NCBI GenBank assembly: GCA_038114465.1
Contig: JAYNQW010000001.1
Location: 124,001-188,000, forward strand
Reading direction: 5' to 3'
Source of the DNA: CALINB01 sp938045325
GTDB taxonomy: Bacteria; Pseudomonadota; Alphaproteobacteria; Rhodospirillales; CALINB01
DNA: 64,000 bases
Shown here: positions 1-8,111 of the stretch, piece by piece
Layout of the letters: each line of letters starts with the position of its first letter
How positions within the stretch are numbered: the stretch's first letter is position 1
Translations under genes and position numbers: made by a program
Notes under the pieces: generated by a model
The model's input: the letters and a program-made list of their open reading frames with translations, nothing else
Told to the model about the DNA's origin: nothing
Database searches by the model: none

Positions 1-441
1 GTCATTGTCGATCCGAAAAGCGACAATTATGACGATTACTTTGGTGCGGATGTGATTACACCGAACCGCCTGGAGCTGCATAAAGCGAGCGGACAACCGG
101 TCGATAGCGAAGATCATATCGTCAAGGCCTCTAAGTCTTTGATAAAAAAATATAATATTGGCGCGATCCTAGCGACTCGTAGCCGCGACGGCATGTCGCT
201 GATCACCGACAAGGGCAAGGCGACCCACTTGGCTGCCGAAGCACGCGACGTATTCGACGTCTCGGGTGCGGGCGATACCGTGGTCGCGGCCATCGCCGCG
301 GCACTCGCCTCGGGTGCCGCCTTAACCGATGCAGCGGCTTTAGCCAACGTCGCTGCCGGGATTGTCGTCGGCAAGGTCGGCACGGCTGCGGCCACCGCCG
401 ATGAAGTCATCGCCGCCCTTAAACACCAGTCAAACGCCTGA
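1..441 (+). CDS. rfaE1: D-glycero-beta-D-manno-heptose-7-phosphate kinase, C-terminal part (partial at left edge)
   Basis: This is the C-terminal part of a PfkB-family kinase that phosphorylates D-glycero-D-manno-heptose 7-phosphate at C1 for the inner core of LPS. The frame is open from base 1 (VIVDPKS...), so the start lies outside the window. ITPNRLELHKA (about residue 18 onward) is the family's substrate-site segment. GAGDTVVAA carries the catalytic aspartate and anion hole typical of PfkB kinases. The stop overlaps the start of the adenylyltransferase gene by one base (TGATG), so the two heptose activities are separate, coupled genes rather than one fused HldE. Identification as RfaE1 rather than another PfkB kinase rests on this neighbour. 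Confidence 0.9.
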   Translation, partial: VIVDPKSDNYDDYFGADVITPNRLELHKASGQPVDSEDHIVKASKSLIKKYNIGAILATRSRDGMSLITDKGKATHLAAEARDVFDVSGAGDTVVAAIAAALASGAALTDAAALANVAAGIVVGKVGTAAATADEVIAALKHQSNA

Positions 442-920
442 TGACCAAACCTAAGGTTTATTCCCTGAAAACGCTTTTAGAACACGTGAATGTTTGGCGG
501 CGGCAAGGCTTGCGCGTCGGTTTTACTAACGGTTGTTTCGACCTGCTGCATCCGGGTCATGAATTGCTACTTCGTCAATCAAAAGAAGCCTGCGATAAGC
601 TGATCGTCGGTTTGAATGCGGACACATCCGTCAAACGGCTCAAGGGTGATGACCGGCCGATTCAAAACGAAGAAGAACGCGCTAATGCACTTGCGGCCCT
701 TGAGGACGTCGATGCCGTCATAATTTTTGCCGAAGACACGCCGTTAGAATTAATTATCGCGATTGAACCGGACGTGATGGTCAAAGGTGAAGACTACAAG
801 CACGAAGACGTGGTCGGTGCCAAAGAAGTCGAGGCCCGCGGCGGCAAGGTGGTGCTCGCCAAACTCTTAGCGGGCCACAGCACCACGGCGATTATCGAAA
901 AGCTCAATCATAAAAATTAA
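441..920 (+). CDS. rfaE2: D-glycero-beta-D-manno-heptose 1-phosphate adenylyltransferase
   Basis: The product transfers AMP to heptose 1-phosphate, giving ADP-heptose for the LPS core. At 159 residues it matches the stand-alone C-terminal half of HldE. The cytidylyltransferase-like fold is shown by GFTNGCFDLLHPGHE near residues 27-41, with the HxGH nucleotide-binding signature, and by VGLNAD and VKGEDYKHED further on. It starts on the last base of the upstream kinase stop, so coupled translation is likely. It converges on the penicillin-binding protein gene with only 6 bases between the stops. Confidence 0.93.
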   Translation: MTKPKVYSLKTLLEHVNVWRRQGLRVGFTNGCFDLLHPGHELLLRQSKEACDKLIVGLNADTSVKRLKGDDRPIQNEEERANALAALEDVDAVIIFAEDTPLELIIAIEPDVMVKGEDYKHEDVVGAKEVEARGGKVVLAKLLAGHSTTAIIEKLNHKN

Positions 921-926
921 AGCGCC

Positions 927-2843
927 TCACAGTGAGGAGAACAGCCGCTCCCAGAAGCCTTTTTCAGGCGCGGGACTGTTGGGCGTAAGGCCGGGTAAGG
1001 CCCTGTCTGGCATGTTGCGATGCGCATGGCGCATAAAATTCCGCCACATGTCCGCCGGCAGACCGCCGCCGGTGACCCCCTTCATCGGCGTTGCGTTATC
1101 GTTGCCCATCCACACGCCGGCAATCAAATCCGCCGTGTAACCGATAAACCAAGCGTCACGAAAATTTTGACTGGTGCCGGTTTTACCCGCCGCCGAACGG
1201 CCCAGGTGCGCCTTTTTACCTGTGCCGTCAAACAAGACCCTGGAGAGCATCCGGTTCATACCGGCGACATGATTGGGTGCGATGACACGGCCCGGTCCCG
1301 AACCGGCCCGGCGGTATAAAATTTTGCCTTGTTTATTGCGGATCGATTTGATCGCATAAGGCCAAACGCTGTACCCGCCATTGGCGAACGGTGCATACGC
1401 ACCCGTCAATTCAAGCAAGATGATTTCCGATGCCCCCAACGCCAGGCTGAGATCGCGGCGCAGCTTTGCCGTGATACCAAGACGGCGTGCGGTTTTGATC
1501 AGCTTTTTCACGCCGACCCGCTGTCCTAATTGCACCGCCACTGTATTAATCGATTCAGACAAGGACTGCTGAAGGCTGACGGTGCCGCGATACTGGCGGC
1601 TGAAATTGCGCGGCTTCCAGCCGTCGATCCGGATCGGCGCATCAACTAAGGTCGAGGCCGGGGTCATGCCGGCTTCCAGGGCACCGAGATAAACCACCGG
1701 CTTAAAGGCCGAACCCGGCTGACGCTGCGCTTGAACCACCCGGTTAAACTGACTTTGATGATAATGCCGGCCGCCGATCATAGTACGGATGGCGCCGTCC
1801 GTAGCGAGTGAAACCATAGCGACTTGCGAAGCACTGACAGAACGCGCGGCTTTTGCCATGACCCGGGCAACCTCGTTTTCCGACCAAACCTGCAAACTGG
1901 AATCGAGCGTCGTATCGACAATAATGTCACCGTGGCCGGGCGAGATATAACTTTTGATTTGGCCCAAAACCCAATCGGTAAAGTAACGCGCGCGCATGCG
2001 TTCCGGCGGGCGGGTCAACAACCCGCTTTTATGAAACTGCGCTTCTTTCGCCACCCGTTTGCTGATGTAACCCGCGTCCACCATATTCGCCAAAACCTGT
2101 TGGGTCCGCTTGTGGGCGCGTTCCGGACTACTGAGCGGATTATAACGAGACGGCGCTTTTAGCAATCCTGCCAGCAACGCAGACTGGTACGGTGACAGAC
2201 GCCGGGCGGAATGACCGAAGTAGCGTTGCGCGGCCGCTTCGACACCATAGGTTCCCGCGCCCAAATAAACCCGGTTGAGATAAATGGTGAAAATCTGATC
2301 CTTGGTAAATTTATATTCGAGCCAAAAGGCGAGCAGGAGTTCCTGGATTTTTCGTTTGAGGGTTCGCTCCGGGGTGAGAAAAAGATTTTTGGCAACTTGT
2401 TGCGTTAATGTGCTGCCGCCTTGAACCACGCGGCCGGCCTGAAGATTGGCAACCATCGCCCGGGCGAGACCGATAAAATCAATGCCGAGGTGCCAATAAA
2501 AACGCCGGTCTTCCGTCGCCATAATCGCCATCGGCAGGGACGGCGGCAAATCGCGCAAGTGGACCGGCGTGCCGTATAAATCGCCGATGTGCGCCAGGGT
2601 CGCCCCGTCGGCGGCTTTAATTGTAATCGTCGCGCGGCGCTCCGCCGTGAGCGCCTTACTGACATCCGGCAGGTCGTAGGCATAAAAGGCAACGACGGCG
2701 CCAAAAAAAATCAAGCCCCAAACAGACATCGTTAATGTCCATTTGGAAAGGGTCCATAAAAGCCCCTGACGCGAATGAGTTTTTTTTCGCGACTTGGACT
2801 TTTTCGGGCGGGGCTTCTTCCGGGTGCGCCGTTTCGCTGCCAT
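927..2843 (-). CDS. Class A penicillin-binding protein (PBP1A family), bifunctional transglycosylase/transpeptidase
   Basis: A 638-residue class A PBP that polymerises glycan strands and cross-links peptidoglycan at the outer face of the inner membrane. A very basic N-terminus (residues 1-25) precedes one membrane anchor at about 38-57. The glycosyltransferase domain shows the catalytic-glutamate motif EDRRFYWH (E111) and GGSTLTQQ (142-149). The transpeptidase has SAFK (S378-K381), SIN (431-433) and KTGTS (554-558). It is shorter than E. coli PBP1a and lacks room for an OB-like insert, resembling the PBP1A/PbpF/Pbp1c-type short forms. A GAGG ribosome site sits just before the ATG. The exact paralogue name cannot be settled from sequence alone. 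Confidence 0.92.
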   Translation of the reverse strand: MAAKRRTRKKPRPKKSKSRKKTHSRQGLLWTLSKWTLTMSVWGLIFFGAVVAFYAYDLPDVSKALTAERRATITIKAADGATLAHIGDLYGTPVHLRDLPPSLPMAIMATEDRRFYWHLGIDFIGLARAMVANLQAGRVVQGGSTLTQQVAKNLFLTPERTLKRKIQELLLAFWLEYKFTKDQIFTIYLNRVYLGAGTYGVEAAAQRYFGHSARRLSPYQSALLAGLLKAPSRYNPLSSPERAHKRTQQVLANMVDAGYISKRVAKEAQFHKSGLLTRPPERMRARYFTDWVLGQIKSYISPGHGDIIVDTTLDSSLQVWSENEVARVMAKAARSVSASQVAMVSLATDGAIRTMIGGRHYHQSQFNRVVQAQRQPGSAFKPVVYLGALEAGMTPASTLVDAPIRIDGWKPRNFSRQYRGTVSLQQSLSESINTVAVQLGQRVGVKKLIKTARRLGITAKLRRDLSLALGASEIILLELTGAYAPFANGGYSVWPYAIKSIRNKQGKILYRRAGSGPGRVIAPNHVAGMNRMLSRVLFDGTGKKAHLGRSAAGKTGTSQNFRDAWFIGYTADLIAGVWMGNDNATPMKGVTGGGLPADMWRNFMRHAHRNMPDRALPGLTPNSPAPEKGFWERLFSSL

Positions 2844-2949
2844 GAATCCTCATACCTGGGCGTCTAGTATCAGGACCTTAGCGTTAGAATTGTGTTAAAA
2901 ATATGAAGGGAATAGCCGAAAAGACTGAATTTTCAGCAAAAATCAGGCC

Positions 2950-5439
2950 TTAAATATCCAGGTTAGCGACCTTCAAGGCGTTTTCCTGAATAAAATCACG
3001 CCGTGATTCGACGACGTCGCCCATCAGGGTCGAGAACACCACGCCGGACTCTTCGGCGTCCTTTACCCGCACCTGCAAAAGCGAGCGCACATTCGGATCA
3101 AGCGTCGTTTCCCACAGTTGATCCGGGTTCATTTCCCCCAATCCTTTATAACGCTGTACGCCGGTACCGCGCCGGCCTAGCTGCAGTACGGCATCCACCA
3201 GGGAAACAGGGCCGGTGATTTCAAACTCACGCTCCTTGGCCGTTAATTGGCCAGGCTTGGCGTAAATTTGTTGCAGACGGGCCGCCTTTTCATCCAGCTT
3301 CCGCGCCTCGGTACTTTTGATCAGCGCACCGTCGATGGCATGAGTTTCCTGTACGCCCCGCAATGACCGGCTGAAACTCAAGCCGCCATCGTCCAGGACC
3401 TTGCCTTGCCAGCCGCGCTCGGTGACGAGTTCCAGGCCATCGAGCCGCTTGGCCATGGCATCGGCCACCTGACCGGCAAGCTTTGAATCCGATAAAATAT
3501 CCGGGTTCAACACGCCAAGGATCGCGCATTGCTCGACGATTTTCATCGGCACGTGCGGCGCGAGTTTTTCCAAAAGCGATTTTTCACTGCGCGCCTCTTC
3601 GACCAGCTTGCGGAGATCCGCGCCGGCGATTTGTTGGCCCCTGCAATCGACGAAGACGACACCGTCATCGATCGCAGCGGAAAAAAGGTGGTTCTCCAGT
3701 GCCGGATCATCCTTCAGGTAAATCTCGGAGCTTCCCCGCTTGGCCCGGTACAGAGGCGGCTGGGCGATGTACAAATAGCCCCGCTCGATCAACTCTGGCA
3801 TTTGACGGTAAAAGAACGTGAGTAAAAGCGTGCGGATGTGTGCCCCATCCACATCGGCGTCCGTCATGATAATGATTTTATGATAACGGCATTTCTCGAT
3901 ATCAAAATCTTCCTTACCGATGCCCGTCCCCAAGGCGGCAATCAGCGTGCCGATTTCGGCGGAGCCTAGCATCTTATCGAAGCGGGCACGCTCCACGTTC
4001 AGGATCTTGCCGCGTAACGGCAGGATTGCCTGATTGGAACGGTCGCGGCCTTGCTTGGCCGAACCGCCGGCGGAATCACCCTCAACGATAAACAGCTCGG
4101 AATTCGCCGGGTCCCGCTCCTGACAATCGGCCAGCTTGCCGGGCAAAGAGGTGATATCCAAAGCCCCCTTGCGCCGTGTCAACTCGCGCGCTTTACGCGC
4201 GGCTTCACGTGCCGTCGCGGCCTCGACGATTTTGCCGATCACTTTTTTGGCGTCCGCCGGATGCTCTTCAAACCATTGATCCAGTTGATCGCCGACCACG
4301 CTTTCAACCACGGGGCGCACTTCGGACGACACCAGTTTATCTTTTGTTTGCGATGAAAACTTCGGATCAGGCACCTTGATCGAGAGCACGCACGTCATAC
4401 CCTCGCGGGCATCGTCACCGGTAATCGAAACCTTTTCTTTTTTTGCTATGCCACTTTGCGTCACATATTTATTGATGGTGCGCGTGAGCGCGCCGCGGAA
4501 ACCGGCCAAGTGCGTGCCGCCGTCGCGCTGCGGAATGTTGTTGGTGAAGCACAGTGTGGTTTCGTGATAGCTGTCGTTCCACTGCAACGCCATTTCAACG
4601 ACAATCCCGTCACGCTCACCTGATGCCGCGAGGGGCTCATCGCTGAGTGCGGTTTTGGATCGGTCGAGATAGGCGGCAAACGCTTTCAGGCCGCCCTCGT
4701 AATGCAAATCGACGACCTTCTCCTCGACATGGCGTGCGTCTTTTAAAGTCAATGCGACGCCGGAATTTAAAAACGCAAGTTCCCTCAGACGGTGTTCCAA
4801 GGTGTCGAAATCAAACTCGGTCATCGTGAACGTGTCTGTCGACGGCAAAAATTTGATCTCGGTCCCTGAAACAGGGCTGCCATCTTCTTTCATCGGCGCA
4901 TCGCCGATAATCTCAAGAGATTTCACGACATCGCCGTTTTCGAAACGCGCGACGTGCTCTTTGCCATCGCGGCGGATTTTCAGCTCAAGCCATGCCGAAA
5001 GCGCGTTGACGACGGACACGCCGACACCGTGCAGTCCGCCGGAAACCTTATAGGAATTTTGATCGAATTTTCCGCCGGCATGAAGTTGCGTCATAATCAC
5101 TTCGGCCGCCGACACACCCTCTTCTTTGTGAATGTCGACCGGAATGCCACGGCCGTTATCCGACACGCTGACCGACCCGTCCGAATTCAAGATTACTTCG
5201 ATCGTATCGCAATGACCGGCCAAGGCTTCATCGATCGCATTATCGACAACCTCGTACACCATATGATGCAGCCCGGTACCGTCATCGGTATCGCCGATAT
5301 ACATGCCCGGGCGTTTGCGAACCGCTTCGAGGCCGCGCAGCACTTTAATGGATTCGGCATCGTATGCTTCGTCCTGGCCGTTTTCGTCCTTTTTCTTCTT
5401 TTTGGAATTCTCTATTTTCTCGTTCTTTTCGCTCATCAT
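2950..5439 (-). CDS. gyrB: DNA gyrase subunit B
   Basis: ATPase subunit of DNA gyrase, which introduces negative supercoils. The GHKL domain is shown by EVVDNAIDEAL, DNGRGIPVD and GGLHGVGVSVVNALS. The TOPRIM domain shows EGDSAGGSAKQGRDR and the metal-binding DADVDGAHI. The C-terminal GyrB signature is QRYKGLGEMNPDQLWETT. I start it at the ATG ending at 5439 (MMSEKNEK...), because AGAGAG lies just upstream; an in-frame ATG at 5481 would add 14 unconserved residues. A lysine/glutamate-rich leader of about 25 residues precedes the ATPase domain. It lies directly downstream of recF on the same strand, the classic dnaA-dnaN-recF-gyrB order. Confidence 0.97.
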   Translation of the reverse strand: MMSEKNEKIENSKKKKKDENGQDEAYDAESIKVLRGLEAVRKRPGMYIGDTDDGTGLHHMVYEVVDNAIDEALAGHCDTIEVILNSDGSVSVSDNGRGIPVDIHKEEGVSAAEVIMTQLHAGGKFDQNSYKVSGGLHGVGVSVVNALSAWLELKIRRDGKEHVARFENGDVVKSLEIIGDAPMKEDGSPVSGTEIKFLPSTDTFTMTEFDFDTLEHRLRELAFLNSGVALTLKDARHVEEKVVDLHYEGGLKAFAAYLDRSKTALSDEPLAASGERDGIVVEMALQWNDSYHETTLCFTNNIPQRDGGTHLAGFRGALTRTINKYVTQSGIAKKEKVSITGDDAREGMTCVLSIKVPDPKFSSQTKDKLVSSEVRPVVESVVGDQLDQWFEEHPADAKKVIGKIVEAATAREAARKARELTRRKGALDITSLPGKLADCQERDPANSELFIVEGDSAGGSAKQGRDRSNQAILPLRGKILNVERARFDKMLGSAEIGTLIAALGTGIGKEDFDIEKCRYHKIIIMTDADVDGAHIRTLLLTFFYRQMPELIERGYLYIAQPPLYRAKRGSSEIYLKDDPALENHLFSAAIDDGVVFVDCRGQQIAGADLRKLVEEARSEKSLLEKLAPHVPMKIVEQCAILGVLNPDILSDSKLAGQVADAMAKRLDGLELVTERGWQGKVLDDGGLSFSRSLRGVQETHAIDGALIKSTEARKLDEKAARLQQIYAKPGQLTAKEREFEITGPVSLVDAVLQLGRRGTGVQRYKGLGEMNPDQLWETTLDPNVRSLLQVRVKDAEESGVVFSTLMGDVVESRRDFIQENALKVANLDI

Positions 5440-5507
5440 TTTCTCTCTGTACCGGGCCTCGATTATAACCGATTTCATCAAAGAAATCAGTCACTAAACG
5501 GCTTTTA

Positions 5508-6773
5508 TTAAGCCGGCAAAACGGTGCCCGCGTTCACGGTAAAAAACTGTGCTTCGCGCTGAAACGGCTCGAACAAGGCGGCGTCCGTACCGGTAAGCCA
5601 CGCTTGAATACGCAAGGATAAAATTTCCTCGATCAAGGCCGTCCGACGCTTCTCGTCGAGGTGAGCCGCCACCTCATCGAGCAATAAAATCGGCAGGCGG
5701 CCCCAATCGCGCGCCGCGGTTTGAACATGGGCCAACGTCAGCCGGATCAGCAATGCTTTTTGCTCACCGGTCGAACACAATTCGGCCATGCGCCCATTGC
5801 CGGTATGGCGCACCATCAAATCGCTGCGATGAGGCCCGATTGTCGCGCGTCCGGTTTCGGCATCCTTCGCGCGGTCCGCTGCCAGGGCTTCGCGAAACCG
5901 GTCTTCGGCCGCCAGCGCCGGCGCCTCTTCAAGCCAACGTTCGATCTCACCGTCGAGCCAGACCTCGGCGGCCGGAAAATGACTATGCACTTCGATGCAG
6001 GCCGGTTGAATACGCGATAACGCATCGCGGCGGGCAGCAGCAACCGCAATCCCCTTGCTGGCCATCGTATCTTCGAGGGCGGCCAGCCAATCCGGATCGG
6101 CATGCAGCCCTTGGGCACGGAATAATCGGTTGCGTTCGCGTAAGGCATGATCGTAGGCCGCGACCCGACCGGCGTGTGCCGGATCAAACCCGAATACGAG
6201 CCGATCAAGAAACCGCCGGCGCGCCGAAGCGCCATCGAGAAACAGCCGATCCATCTGCGGTGTCAGCCATTGAATATGAGCGTGTTCGGCGAGGGCCGCC
6301 TGCTGGGAAACGGTTTCGCCATCGATATGGATTATGCGCCGGGGCCGTCGGGCTCCTTGATGATCACCGGTACATCCCGTGCCGAGATCGACGGGCCCGT
6401 TCGGCGTTTTTAAGTGCGCCGCAACACCCCAGACAGCCGTATCGTTTTCCGGTGCGGGCATGGCCGCATCGCGCAGCGCCAAGTCACCCAATTTTGCGCG
6501 GCGCAATCCCCGACCCGGCGATAAAAACGAAATCGCTTCCAGCAAATTGGTTTTGCCGGCCCCGTTCGGCCCGGTCAAAACCACCGGCTCGTCGCCGCAC
6601 CGCAGCCGGAGCGACGCGTAATTACGAAAATGCGTCAGGGTCAGTTGTCTAAGCGCTAAGGCGGGCTTGTCGGCTTCAGAGTCCAACGGAGTCGGCGTCG
6701 GCGCAACCGATGAATGACCGGCCGTATTGCCGGCGAAATCCTGTTGATGTGCCAGGCCCGAGGGTACTGCCAC
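5508..6773 (-). CDS. recF: DNA replication and repair protein RecF
   Basis: SMC-like ATPase that helps load RecA at gaps. Walker A is GPNGAGKTN, the ABC-type signature region is STGEQKALLIRL, and Walker B is ILLLDEVAAHLD. The conserved N-terminal strand LRQLTLTHFRNY is about 45 residues in. No ATG lies between the dnaN stop and this strand. The likeliest start is the GTG at 6773, directly after the dnaN stop (TGAGGTG), which would couple the two genes. A TTG at 6686 gives a more typical length of 392 residues. An ATG at 6851 would overlap 77 bases of dnaN in another frame and is unlikely. Confidence 0.93.
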   Translation of the reverse strand: MAVPSGLAHQQDFAGNTAGHSSVAPTPTPLDSEADKPALALRQLTLTHFRNYASLRLRCGDEPVVLTGPNGAGKTNLLEAISFLSPGRGLRRAKLGDLALRDAAMPAPENDTAVWGVAAHLKTPNGPVDLGTGCTGDHQGARRPRRIIHIDGETVSQQAALAEHAHIQWLTPQMDRLFLDGASARRRFLDRLVFGFDPAHAGRVAAYDHALRERNRLFRAQGLHADPDWLAALEDTMASKGIAVAAARRDALSRIQPACIEVHSHFPAAEVWLDGEIERWLEEAPALAAEDRFREALAADRAKDAETGRATIGPHRSDLMVRHTGNGRMAELCSTGEQKALLIRLTLAHVQTAARDWGRLPILLLDEVAAHLDEKRRTALIEEILSLRIQAWLTGTDAALFEPFQREAQFFTVNAGTVLPA

Positions 6774-6774
6774 C

Positions 6775-7893
6775 TCACACACGCATCGGCATGAGAACGT
6801 AAAGCGCGCTTGAATCGCCGACTTCGCGAATGATCGTCGGCGAGGCGGCATCGGCTAAAACGAAATGCGCCTGATCGCCCTCAATCTGCTGGGTGATGTC
6901 GAGCAGGTAACGGGAGTTGAATCCGACTTCGAGATCGCCACCGTCGTAGGCGACCTCCAATTCTTCCGTTGCGCTGCCGGCGTCCGGGCTGCTCGCCGAA
7001 AGGACGAGCGTTCCTTTGCTAAGACTAAGCTTAACCGCCCGGGATTTCTCAGTCGATATCGCGGAAACCCGGTCCACCGCATCGGCGAACACCTTCCGCT
7101 CGACCTCCATATCCTTATCGTTACCCGTCGGGATCACGCGTTCATAATCCGGGAACGTGCCGTCGATCAATTTCGAGGTCAAAACCGCATCGTCGAAGGA
7201 GAACCGGATCTTGGTCTCGGACAGCGAAACGGTAATATCCTCAATGGTCTCGTCGATCAGCTTGCGAAGTTCCGTCACCGTCTTGCGCGGCACAATCACG
7301 CCCGGCATGTCTTTAGCGCTGTCGGGCAGAGGCACTTCGACACTGGCCAGACGATGGCCGTCGGTCGCGACGGCGCGCAGGACATCGGTGCCGTCGCGCT
7401 GGGCGGCATGAATATAAATGCCGTTGAGATAATAACGTGTTTCCTCGGTCGAAATTGCAAAGCGGGTCCGGTCAATCAGGACCCGCATATCTTCGGCACT
7501 TAAGGTCAAGGAGTGGGGCAAAGCCCCCTCATCGAGCACCGGGAAATCTTCGATCGGCAGACAGGACAGCGTGAAACGGGACCGGCCCGCCCGCAGGGTC
7601 ATTTGCCCGTTTGCGTCATTACTGTCGAATTCGACTTCGGAACCTTCCGGCAACTTGCGCACGATTTCATAAAGCGTGTGTGCCGGCGCCGTAATCGCAC
7701 CGGTGTCATTGGCTTGCGCGGGAACCTGCTCAACGATGTCGAGATCCATATCGGTGGCATTAAGGCTCAGCTTCCAGTTTGTCGCCTCCAATTTGACATT
7801 GGAGAGAATCGGAATGGTATTGCGGCGCTCAACAACGCTCTGCACGTGTCCTAACGACTTCAACAAAGCGGCCCGTTCGATGGTAAATTTCAT
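6775..7893 (-). CDS. dnaN: DNA polymerase III beta subunit (sliding clamp)
   Basis: The ring-shaped processivity clamp of DNA polymerase III. At 372 residues it has the expected length for three repeated clamp domains. Recognisable segments are MKFTIERAALLKSLGHVQSVVE at the N-terminus (first strand and helix), ATDGHRLA in the middle domain, and a C-terminal YVLMPMRV, which forms part of the partner-binding pocket. It sits between dnaA and recF on the same strand, and its stop lies one base beyond the probable GTG start of recF. A candidate -10 box and a stem-loop lie in the 218-bp gap upstream. Confidence 0.97.
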   Translation of the reverse strand: MKFTIERAALLKSLGHVQSVVERRNTIPILSNVKLEATNWKLSLNATDMDLDIVEQVPAQANDTGAITAPAHTLYEIVRKLPEGSEVEFDSNDANGQMTLRAGRSRFTLSCLPIEDFPVLDEGALPHSLTLSAEDMRVLIDRTRFAISTEETRYYLNGIYIHAAQRDGTDVLRAVATDGHRLASVEVPLPDSAKDMPGVIVPRKTVTELRKLIDETIEDITVSLSETKIRFSFDDAVLTSKLIDGTFPDYERVIPTGNDKDMEVERKVFADAVDRVSAISTEKSRAVKLSLSKGTLVLSASSPDAGSATEELEVAYDGGDLEVGFNSRYLLDITQQIEGDQAHFVLADAASPTIIREVGDSSALYVLMPMRV

Positions 7894-7962
7894 GGCAGTT
7901 TTCGAGTGTTCAATCGGTTGTTCGCTTGAGGGCGGGTGAATTTATCGGCTCTGAATTGACCG

Positions 7963-7990
7963 AAAAGGGCATCCCGTTCCGGCTGCCCTT
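7963..7990 (-). terminator. Terminator-like stem-loop in the dnaN leader
   Basis: A perfect 7-bp inverted repeat (AAGGGCA/TGCCCTT, 12-base loop) read on the minus strand is followed by TTTTC. It lies between dnaA and dnaN, just downstream of the candidate dnaN -10 box. It could end dnaA transcripts, or act as a 5' stem-loop in dnaN mRNA. The T-run is short, so termination is uncertain. Confidence 0.4.
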
Positions 7991-8001
7991 AAGGTCGGGG
8001 C

Positions 8002-8030
8002 ATTATATCAAAAACCCTTGGCATCCGAAG
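8002..8030 (-). promoter_or_regulatory. dnaN: Candidate dnaN promoter
   Basis: A consensus TATAAT (plus-strand 8002-8007) stands about 110 bases upstream of dnaN on the minus strand. The hexamer 17 bases further upstream (CTTCGG) matches the -35 consensus poorly, so only the -10 element is convincing. Confidence 0.35.
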
Positions 8031-8111
8031 CGATTTCCGCCTTTGCACAGCGCCGCAAAATAGGCCCAAGAGACCCCGGAAAACCGCACATTTTTTCAGC
8101 AGAAAATTTGC

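Noticed and set aside
5753..6652. Long open frame on the plus strand opposite recF
   Set aside because: It mirrors the recF coding strand, is rich in Arg/Pro/Ala as antisense frames are, and has no recognisable domain or ribosome site.
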